Shown: one piece after another, positions 5,987-11,177 of the stretch | How the letters are laid out: the number at the start of each line of letters is the position of its first letter | How positions within the stretch are numbered: position 1 is the first letter of the stretch | Assembly (NCBI GenBank): GCA_947178315.1 | Contig: CAMWXW010000008.1 | Coordinates: 1 to 11,177 of the forward strand | Source of the DNA: an uncultured Desulfovibrionaceae bacterium | GTDB taxonomy: Bacteria; Desulfobacterota; Desulfovibrionia; Desulfovibrionales; Desulfovibrionaceae | Direction of reading: 5' to 3' | Length of the DNA stretch: 11,177 nucleotides | The notes under the pieces: model-generated | The model's input: only the letters and a program-made list of their open reading frames with translations | Databases searched by the model: none | What the model was told of the DNA's origin: nothing | Program-made: the position numbers and the translations under genes

Positions 5987-6931
5987 ATGAGCACAAATAA
6001 TCAATTATATGTTATACCTTCACCTTATCTAAAAGCACCGCTTTCTTATAATAGAATGATGCTTGATAAATGTCTTGCCGTTCTTGTATTAGCATTGAGT
6101 GGAATATATTTTTGGGGAATGCCTGCACTTGTTACTGTTCTCTGCTCTGCACTTGTTGCTCTTGTAACAGAGTACACTGCTTGGAAGTTTATGGGGAAAG
6201 AACCAAAATTGCAAGATTATAGTGCTCTCACTATTGGAATCACTCTTGCTCTTTTTCTTCCTATTGGTGTGCCACTTTGGGTTGTTGCACTTGGAAGTAT
6301 TTTTGCTATTCTTTTTGGGAAAATGGCATTTGGTGGAATAGCATATACTCCATTTCCTCCTGTAGCTGTTGGATATGCTATGATAAATGCAGCATGGGGA
6401 AAATACTTAAGCCCTGGAGATATTGCTATTGAAACAGAATTAGTTGATCCTCTTACAGAACTCAAATCATTTGGTATAGATTCAATAGAACTTACATTTA
6501 CTGACTATATCATGGGGAATCAGCTTGCTGTTATTGGAGCAACATCTCTAGGTGTTGTCCTTGCTGTTCTTGCATTTTTACTTGTAAGAAGAGTACTTAG
6601 TATTGGAATTGCCTTTGGATATGTTATAGGTATTACTCTTTTCTCTTACCTTGCTTATATGAGTGATCCAACACTATATGCTGATCCTGGTTTTATTTTA
6701 TCAACTGGAACAGTATTGCTTTGTCTTGTTCTTCTTACAGATTTTGCAACCATTCCAACATCATGTCTTTCTCGCACTATCTATGGATTTGCAGTCGGTG
6801 CTATTGTTATCTTTTTGCGATGTTATACTGAACTTTTTGATGGAGCTATTCTTGCTATCTTATTAGGGAGTTTTCTTTCTCCGTATTGTGATATGATACG
6901 GATAAAAAAACTATCTAAAGGAGGATACTAA
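5987..6931 (+). CDS. rnfD: Rnf complex membrane subunit RnfD
   Basis: A 314-residue integral membrane protein of the RnfD/NqrB family, part of the ion-translocating core in the cytoplasmic membrane. Hydrophobic segments lie at about 28-62, 79-110, 120-137, 180-200, 204-224, 238-252, 265-278 and 284-300. Family landmarks are FGGIAYTPFPPVAVGYA (115-131, normally FGGLGxNxFNPAxVG), IMGNQLAVIGATS (175-187, normally GNxGGSxGETS) and TDFATIPTS (251-259, normally TDPVTSP). The usual covalent-FMN site, (S/G)AT-P-L, aligns with LVDPLTELK (152-160), so Asp154 sits in the flavin Thr position by my hand alignment. The protein is otherwise complete. Its stop overlaps the rnfG start by one base. Confidence 0.9.
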   Translation: MSTNNQLYVIPSPYLKAPLSYNRMMLDKCLAVLVLALSGIYFWGMPALVTVLCSALVALVTEYTAWKFMGKEPKLQDYSALTIGITLALFLPIGVPLWVVALGSIFAILFGKMAFGGIAYTPFPPVAVGYAMINAAWGKYLSPGDIAIETELVDPLTELKSFGIDSIELTFTDYIMGNQLAVIGATSLGVVLAVLAFLLVRRVLSIGIAFGYVIGITLFSYLAYMSDPTLYADPGFILSTGTVLLCLVLLTDFATIPTSCLSRTIYGFAVGAIVIFLRCYTELFDGAILAILLGSFLSPYCDMIRIKKLSKGGY

Positions 6932-7491
6932 TGAAAGAAATGGTGCGAATGGTAGTTACTCTTACAATACTATGTGTCCTTTCTGGAGGTGTGCTCTCTT
7001 TTTTGAAAACATATACTGCTCCACTTATTGAATCTCAAGAGCTCAATCTTGTACAAGGGCCTGCAATTGCATCTATCTTCCCCTCTTATACGAATAATCC
7101 TGTTGCAGAGCGTAAAACCTTTCAGGTAGATTCAACATCTGTTGTCATATTTCCTATCAAAGAGGGAGATACATTGACTGGAGTTGCAATGGAGCAAACA
7201 AGCCCCGGATATAGTGGTGCTCTTGGTGCTATGGTTGGCTTTGCAATAGAATCAGATACTATTGTTGGTGTTAATGTTACTTTATTTAAGGATACAGCAG
7301 GTATTGGAAGTCGTGTTTATGATGAAACATTTAGAAAACAGTTCAACTCATTACAAGCAAATGAGGACTTGAGTAGTGTAGATACACTCTCTGGTGCTAC
7401 TGTAAGTAGTTCATCATTTATCAATTCTGTTAAGAAGGCTGCTACAATATATCTAAAACTCAAACAACAAATGATAGCTGATTTTTCATAG
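6931..7491 (+). CDS. rnfG: Rnf complex subunit RnfG (covalent FMN carrier)
   Basis: A 186-residue subunit with one N-terminal membrane anchor (about 7-25) and an extracytoplasmic FMN-binding domain. SPGYSGALGAMVGFAI (91-106) and KDTAGIGSRVYDETF (120-134) are characteristic, and LSGATVSSSS (153-162) is the flavinylation motif, with T157 as the expected FMN attachment site. ApbE, encoded at the end of this operon, is the enzyme that makes this phosphoester link. Length is normal. The ATG overlaps the last base of the rnfD stop, with GGAGG just upstream, so translation is coupled. Confidence 0.94.
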   Translation: MKEMVRMVVTLTILCVLSGGVLSFLKTYTAPLIESQELNLVQGPAIASIFPSYTNNPVAERKTFQVDSTSVVIFPIKEGDTLTGVAMEQTSPGYSGALGAMVGFAIESDTIVGVNVTLFKDTAGIGSRVYDETFRKQFNSLQANEDLSSVDTLSGATVSSSSFINSVKKAATIYLKLKQQMIADFS

Positions 7492-7501
7492 GGAGATGAC
7501 A

Positions 7502-8173
7502 ATGAATTTATGGAAAGAATTTTCAAAGGGGTTATGGGAGCAACTTCCACCATTTAGAATATTGCTTGGTCTTTGTCCTACACTTGCAGTAACAACATCT
7601 GCTGAAAATGGACTTGGAATGGGAATAGCTGTTATTTTTGTTCTTACACTTTCTAATACCATTGTTTCTTTAGTAAGAGATTTTATTCCTAAAAAAGTTC
7701 GTATAGCCTGCTTTATTGTTATTGCTGCTACACTTGTTACAAGTGTCGAGCTCCTTATGCAAGCATACACATATACACTATATCAGCAACTTGGTATCTT
7801 TGTTCCTCTTATTGTTGTTAACTGTATTATTTTAGGGCGAGCAGAGGCATTTGCAAGTAAAAATCCAGTAATACCTTCTTTTTTAGATGGGTTAGGAATA
7901 GGGATAGGGTTTGCATGTTCACTTGTAGTGATTGCATCAATACGAGAAGTTTTAGGAAAAGGGACATGGTTTGGGATATCTCTCTTTGGAGAAAACTTTG
8001 AACCATTTACTATTATGAGTGAAGGACCTGGTGGCTTTATTGTTCTTGGTATCTTACTTATGGCAATGAATATATCATCTGCATACAGTATCAAGAAAAA
8101 ACAACATATTACTGATCCCAGTGTACTTGTAGAAAAAGGACAAAAATCTACCCCTTTAACGAACGTACAGTAG
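7502..8173 (+). CDS. rnfE: Rnf complex membrane subunit RnfE
   Basis: A 223-residue integral membrane protein, paralogous to RnfA, that forms the symmetric core of Rnf with it. LLGLCPTLAVTTSAENGLGMG (21-41) and IVVNCIILGRAEAFAS (104-119) carry the two conserved cysteines, C25 and C108. With their RnfA counterparts these are thought to hold an intramembrane iron-sulfur centre. About six membrane segments are visible, with a hydrophilic C-terminal tail of about 30 residues. I prefer ATG 7502 because GGGAGA (7491-7496) lies 5 nt before it. ATG 7496 in the same frame would lie on the Shine-Dalgarno sequence. rnfA starts 10 nt after the stop. Confidence 0.93.
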   Translation: MNLWKEFSKGLWEQLPPFRILLGLCPTLAVTTSAENGLGMGIAVIFVLTLSNTIVSLVRDFIPKKVRIACFIVIAATLVTSVELLMQAYTYTLYQQLGIFVPLIVVNCIILGRAEAFASKNPVIPSFLDGLGIGIGFACSLVVIASIREVLGKGTWFGISLFGENFEPFTIMSEGPGGFIVLGILLMAMNISSAYSIKKKQHITDPSVLVEKGQKSTPLTNVQ

Positions 8174-8183
8174 GAGAATAGGT

Positions 8184-8759
8184 ATGGAATTATTAGAATT
8201 TTTTATACTTGCAATCTTTGTTAATAACATCATCTTAACTCAATATCTTGGACTCTGTCCATTTCTAGGGACATCAAAAGAAAAGGGTGTTGCCTTTGGT
8301 ATGAGTGGTGCTGTTATTGTTGTTATGCTTATTGTTGCTATCGTCACATGGTGTTTACAAAAGTATCTTCTAACACCGTATGAATTAGACTATTTACAGA
8401 CAATATTTTTTATTGTTGTTATAGCAAGTGTTGTGCAACTTCTTGAACTCTTTTTGCGTAAAGTTATTCCACCTCTTTATAAGTCTCTTGGTATTTTCCT
8501 ACCTCTTATCACTACAAACTGTGCTGTTTTAGGGGTTGCTATTTCTGCACAGCGTAAAGAGTATGATCTTGAAACCACAATCTACTTTGCTATAGGAATG
8601 GGGCTTGGATTTGCATTAGCTCTTGCTCTTATGTCTGGTCTTCGTGAAAGACTCCGTATTGCTCATGTTCCTCGCTCGTTAGAAGGGACTCCTGTAGCAT
8701 TATTGATTGGTGGAATTATGGCTCTATCATTCCTTGCCTTGAAGGGGGTTGTATTATGA
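8184..8759 (+). CDS. rnfA: Rnf complex membrane subunit RnfA
   Basis: A 191-residue membrane protein with six hydrophobic segments, the partner of RnfE. NNIILTQYLGLCPFLGTSK (14-32) and LITTNCAVLGVAI (108-120) are the family signatures and supply C25 and C113 for the intramembrane metal site. The C-terminal PVALLIGGIMALSFL is also standard. Length is typical. AGGAGAA (8172-8178) lies 5 nt before the ATG and overlaps the rnfE stop. The last four bases, ATGA, are shared with the rnfB start. Confidence 0.95.
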   Translation: MELLEFFILAIFVNNIILTQYLGLCPFLGTSKEKGVAFGMSGAVIVVMLIVAIVTWCLQKYLLTPYELDYLQTIFFIVVIASVVQLLELFLRKVIPPLYKSLGIFLPLITTNCAVLGVAISAQRKEYDLETTIYFAIGMGLGFALALALMSGLRERLRIAHVPRSLEGTPVALLIGGIMALSFLALKGVVL

Positions 8760-9607
8760 TTCAATCTGTATTATCACTTATGGGGCTTGGTATTATTGCC
8801 TCTCTTGTTCTCGCTATTGCTTCTCGCATCTTTGCTGTAGAAGAAAACCCAAAAATAGAAATTCTTACCGAAGCATTACCTGGTGCTAACTGTGGTGGTT
8901 GTGGTTATGCAAGTTGTGAAGGATATGCAACAGCACTTGTTCTTGATGGCTCTGTTCCAACTACAAAGTGTGTTGTTGGAGATAGTTCCCTACCTCAAAC
9001 ATTGGCTACTATTTCTGGGAAAGAAGCTGGTTCTGTTACAAAACAAATAGCATTTCGTCATTGTACAAAGAGAGAAGGAAATGTTGCAACAACATATCAA
9101 TATCATGGGTATGCATCATGTTCTAGCGTGAGTACCTTTGATAGAGGTTTTGATGCTTGCAAATACTCTTGTTTAGGGCTTGGTGATTGTGTCGCTGTAT
9201 GTCCTTTTAACGCTATGGAAATTGTCAATGGACTCGTCACTATATATAAAGACCTCTGTACTGGCTGTAATGCTTGTGTTGAGGTATGTCCTCGTGATGT
9301 TCTCACACTTGCGCCAGTGACTGCACGAGTCAATATCTTGTGTTCAACACAGGATAAAGCCAAAGATGTCATGAATACCTGTGAAGTTGGGTGTATCTCA
9401 TGCTCTAAATGTGTAAAAGCTTGCCCTGCTGATGCTGTCTCTTTTGATGAATATCATAGAATACGAATTGATCATGCAAAATGTATTGCGTATGGCCCTA
9501 GTTGTAATGAAGTCTGTGTTGAGGTATGTCCTCGTGATATATTACGTTCTGCACAAGCTGACTATACTCCAAAATTAGCTAATACAGCAAAAGAAGAAGT
9601 TGCTTAG
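8756..9607 (+). CDS. rnfB: Rnf complex iron-sulfur subunit RnfB
   Basis: A 283-residue protein that takes electrons from ferredoxin and passes them into the complex. One N-terminal membrane segment (about 4-24) is followed by the 4Fe-4S motif LPGANCGGCGYASC...KC (C46, C49, C54, C72). Ferredoxin-like clusters then follow: CLGLGDCVAVCPFNA (C139, C145, C149), CTGCNACVEVCP (C168, C171, C174, C178), CISCSKCVKACP (C213, C216, C219, C223) and a last group CIAYGPSCNEVCVEVCP (C243, C250, C254, C258). The last group has C-x6-C-x3-C-x3-C spacing, not the usual C-x2-C-x2-C-x3-C. The start overlaps rnfA by 4 nt, with GGGGG at 8744-8748. The apbE Shine-Dalgarno sequence overlaps the rnfB stop. Confidence 0.93.
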   Translation: MIQSVLSLMGLGIIASLVLAIASRIFAVEENPKIEILTEALPGANCGGCGYASCEGYATALVLDGSVPTTKCVVGDSSLPQTLATISGKEAGSVTKQIAFRHCTKREGNVATTYQYHGYASCSSVSTFDRGFDACKYSCLGLGDCVAVCPFNAMEIVNGLVTIYKDLCTGCNACVEVCPRDVLTLAPVTARVNILCSTQDKAKDVMNTCEVGCISCSKCVKACPADAVSFDEYHRIRIDHAKCIAYGPSCNEVCVEVCPRDILRSAQADYTPKLANTAKEEVA

Positions 9608-9611
9608 GAGG
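9606..9611 (+). promoter_or_regulatory. Shine-Dalgarno site that decides the apbE start
   Basis: AGGAGG overlaps the rnfB stop and lies 5 nt before ATG 9617 but only 2 nt before the adjacent ATG 9614. The second ATG is therefore the more likely start. Confidence 0.6.
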
Positions 9612-9616
9612 AAATG

Positions 9617-10615
9617 ATGGCACATTATACTCGAAGAAATATATTGCAAGCCCTTGGAGCTGTAACTCTTGTAACTGCATCTTCTGGAGTTACTTCGCTT
9701 GCATTTGCTGGAGCAAGAGATATATCAAAAGAGACTCGTTGTACTATGGATACACTTGTTACTATAGAAGTTCGTCACTCCTCTTATGATCTACGTATGC
9801 AAGGTATTGAGCAAGCATTTCAAGCAATAGCAGATGCACTTCCTCTTTTTGATAGATATAATACAAATTCTGCTATTGCACTTCTTAATACAACTGGGAA
9901 AATTACATCTCCACCACAAGAACTTACTTCTTTGCTTCGCTTTTCAAAACAACTTGCATATGAAACAAGAAATATCTTTAATCCGACAGTACAGCCTCTT
10001 GTCGACTATTTCTTACAGGAAAAAGAATATACAAAAGCTGGATATAATAAGGCACGCTCTCTTGTTCATACTATGGACGCAGTAACTATTAGTGATTCAG
10101 TTATTTCATTCCAGCATCAAGGTATGGGAATTACTCTTGATGGAATTGCAAAGGGCTATATTATCGATATTGCAGGCAATGCACTTACTACACTTGGTAT
10201 AGAGCACTATATGATCAATGCTGGCGGTGATATTGTTGTTAAAGGAGAGCCAAGTGAAGGGAAGGCATGGACTATTGGAATACAATCTCCTCTTCATAAA
10301 GGGCGTAATATACATACTGTAGCACTTAGAAATAGTGCTATTGCTACATCTGGAGGCTATGAGCGTTATAATAAAAATCATACCCAATATACACATCTAG
10401 TCAATCCACATACAGGACAAAGCCCTCAGCGTATTCGCAGTGTCAGTGTTGTTGCTCCTCATGCTGTTCTTGCAGATGCTTTGGCTACTTCTTTAAGTAT
10501 AATGCAACCACAGTATGCGTTACGTTTTATTGCACAGTATCCTAATACTGCATGTTATATTGTTACAGATACAGATGTTCTTACAAGTACATTATGGCAT
10601 AGGTTGACAGTATAA
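9617..10615 (+). CDS. apbE: FAD:protein FMN transferase ApbE, exported
   Basis: The 332-residue enzyme transfers FMN from FAD to a threonine of target proteins outside the cytoplasm; its target here is RnfG, and RnfD in most organisms. The N-terminus MAHYTRRNILQALG plus a hydrophobic stretch ending SLAFA|GARD looks like a twin-arginine (Tat) signal with an AxA cleavage site near residue 31. There is no lipobox cysteine. Family motifs are CTMDTLVTIEV (42-52), LFDRYN (77-82), DGIAKGYIID (175-184), INAGGDI (200-206), ATSGGYERY (243-251), HLVNPHTG (260-267) and ADALATSLS (286-294). The Mg-binding Asp and Thr of ADALATS are present. Length is normal. It is the last gene of the rnf operon, as in Desulfovibrio. 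Confidence 0.94.
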   Translation: MAHYTRRNILQALGAVTLVTASSGVTSLAFAGARDISKETRCTMDTLVTIEVRHSSYDLRMQGIEQAFQAIADALPLFDRYNTNSAIALLNTTGKITSPPQELTSLLRFSKQLAYETRNIFNPTVQPLVDYFLQEKEYTKAGYNKARSLVHTMDAVTISDSVISFQHQGMGITLDGIAKGYIIDIAGNALTTLGIEHYMINAGGDIVVKGEPSEGKAWTIGIQSPLHKGRNIHTVALRNSAIATSGGYERYNKNHTQYTHLVNPHTGQSPQRIRSVSVVAPHAVLADALATSLSIMQPQYALRFIAQYPNTACYIVTDTDVLTSTLWHRLTV

Positions 10616-10654
10616 TATCTTTTCATATACATTCTCCTATAAGAATATAGTAAG

Positions 10655-10669
10655 AAGGACTATGTCCTT
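10655..10669 (+). repeat. Short perfect hairpin before queD
   Basis: AAGGAC-TAT-GTCCTT gives a 6-bp stem with a 3-nt loop, ending 3 nt before the queD Shine-Dalgarno sequence GGAGG (10673-10677). The flanking sequence does not look like a preQ1 riboswitch, and no T-run follows, so it is not a standard terminator. It could be an RNA hairpin that modulates translation, an operator, or chance. Confidence 0.3.
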
Positions 10670-10681
10670 TGTGGAGGAAGA

Positions 10682-11071
10682 ATGAAAAAGCTATGGCGAT
10701 TAACAGTAAAGGAAGAAGTCCCTGCTGCACATGCATTACGTAATTATAATGGAAAGTGTGAAAATTTGCATGGACATAACTTTACTGTTGAGCTTGTCGT
10801 TGAAGGCTCTATTTTAGATGAAACAGTAGAGTATCTTATTGATTTTACTATCTTAAAACAAGTTCTTAAAGATATTACAGCTACATTGGATCATAAAGTT
10901 ATCAACGATATTCCGTACTTTATACAGAAAAATCCGACGTCTGAAAATATAGCCCAATATATATATAGAGAAGCCAAGCAACGTTTAGCAATCTATGAGA
11001 CTGTTCGTGTCTATTCTGTTACTATTGCAGAGCGTTCTATACAAAACGCATGTTATATGGAATTAGAATAA
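10682..11071 (+). CDS. queD: 6-carboxy-5,6,7,8-tetrahydropterin synthase
   Basis: A 129-residue member of the 6-pyruvoyl-tetrahydropterin synthase family. It converts dihydroneopterin triphosphate to 6-carboxytetrahydropterin, the first committed step after GTP cyclohydrolase in queuosine synthesis. Zinc ligands are visible as H17 (AAHAL) and H30 and H32 (CENLHGHNF), with catalytic C26. LDHKVIND (69-76), PTSENIAQYI (85-94) and AER (E117) complete the active-site set. Length is typical for bacterial QueD. GGAGG (10673-10677) lies 4 nt before the ATG. It follows apbE by 66 nt on the same strand, so it may be read through from the rnf operon, but its function is unrelated. queC, queE and queF are not in the window. 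Confidence 0.92.
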   Translation: MKKLWRLTVKEEVPAAHALRNYNGKCENLHGHNFTVELVVEGSILDETVEYLIDFTILKQVLKDITATLDHKVINDIPYFIQKNPTSENIAQYIYREAKQRLAIYETVRVYSVTIAERSIQNACYMELE

Positions 11072-11092
11072 GCTTGTTCTTAGCATAGCTTA
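11069..11092 (+). repeat. Inverted repeat at the queD stop
   Basis: TAAGCT (11069-11074) and AGCTTA (11087-11092) form a 6-bp stem with a 12-nt loop right after the queD coding end. There is no T-run on either strand, so it is at best a weak or factor-assisted terminator between convergent genes. Confidence 0.25.
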
Positions 11093-11177
11093 GCACAATA
11101 AAGTATCATCTCTCTTACTTCTTGCCTAAAAATATTTGTATCCTCTTCTATACTATGGTATAACTCATATATTATAC
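11080..11177 (-). CDS. Possible C-terminal end of a convergent gene (runs off right edge)
   Basis: On the minus strand one frame is open from the window edge to a TAA at 11082-11080, giving 31 residues (ELYHSIEEDTNIFRQEVREM, then a short hydrophobic tail). The other two minus frames contain stops near the edge. The sequence has protein-like composition, but it is too short to assign. A convergent gene here is plausible from the layout, and chance openness over 96 nt is also possible. Confidence 0.35.
   Translation of the reverse strand, partial: IIYELYHSIEEDTNIFRQEVREMILYCAKLC

Noticed and set aside
7783..8094. Minus-strand frame of 103 codons inside rnfE
   Set aside because: A mirror frame of a conserved membrane protein gene. 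Several such antisense frames occur along the rnf operon and none has family motifs.
10655..10681. preQ1 riboswitch before queD
   Set aside because: The expected A-rich tail and C-rich loop pairing of preQ1 aptamers is not visible; only a simple 6-bp stem is present.
1..11177. CRISPR array, transposon, phage or toxin-antitoxin genes
   Set aside because: No regularly spaced repeats, terminal inverted repeats, transposase, integrase or paired small toxin genes were found. Nearly all the sequence is explained by core metabolic and ribosomal genes.

Overview
The window is AT-rich and gene-dense, and looks like bacterial chromosome. Its best fit is the Desulfovibrionales, probably a low-GC, Lawsonia-like member. 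The reasons are a Desulfovibrio-style rnfCDGEAB-apbE operon, futalosine-pathway menaquinone genes (mqnE, mqnD), a DUF177-rpmF pair, and AT-biased codon use throughout. The genus call is inference from gene content, not from a search. I see no rRNA, tRNA, insertion sequence, phage gene or CRISPR array.

Layout. Positions 1-447 (minus strand) hold ribosomal protein L28 (rpmB), followed after 2 nt by the N-terminal part of a DHH-family nanoRNase/pAp phosphatase that runs off the left edge. An intergenic region of about 200 bp separates these from a plus-strand group: DUF177 (yceD), rpmF (L32) and thiL. The thiL start is problematic, because the good Shine-Dalgarno sequence serves an out-of-frame ATG. 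Convergent to thiL is mqnE (minus), and divergent from mqnE across 250 bp is mqnD (plus). These two are different steps of the futalosine route to menaquinone.

From 4845 to 10615 there is one tight operon: rnfC, rnfD, rnfG, rnfE, rnfA, rnfB and apbE. It encodes the membrane Rnf complex, an ion-pumping ferredoxin-linked oxidoreductase, and the flavin transferase that attaches FMN to it. Spacings run from a 4-nt overlap to about 10 nt. The 131-bp leader holds a good sigma-54 (-24/-12) promoter match (GGCA-N6-TTGCT, 4760-4774) overlapped by one arm of an 8-bp inverted repeat. queD (queuosine/7-deazaguanine synthesis) follows after 66 bp. The right edge has the tail of a possible convergent minus-strand gene.

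How the parts work together. MqnE and MqnD help supply menaquinone, and Rnf couples ferredoxin oxidation to ion transport, so the centre of the window is about membrane energy conservation. The most notable observation is that this Rnf looks altered at its electron-exchange sites. RnfC keeps both 4Fe-4S motifs and the SLBB domain but shows no glycine-rich NADH/FMN-binding loop. RnfD has Asp where the covalent-FMN Thr is expected. RnfG keeps a clean SGAT flavinylation motif. No multiheme cytochrome gene sits directly upstream of rnfC, as is usual in Desulfovibrio. These points suggest a Rnf whose soluble partner may not be NAD(H).
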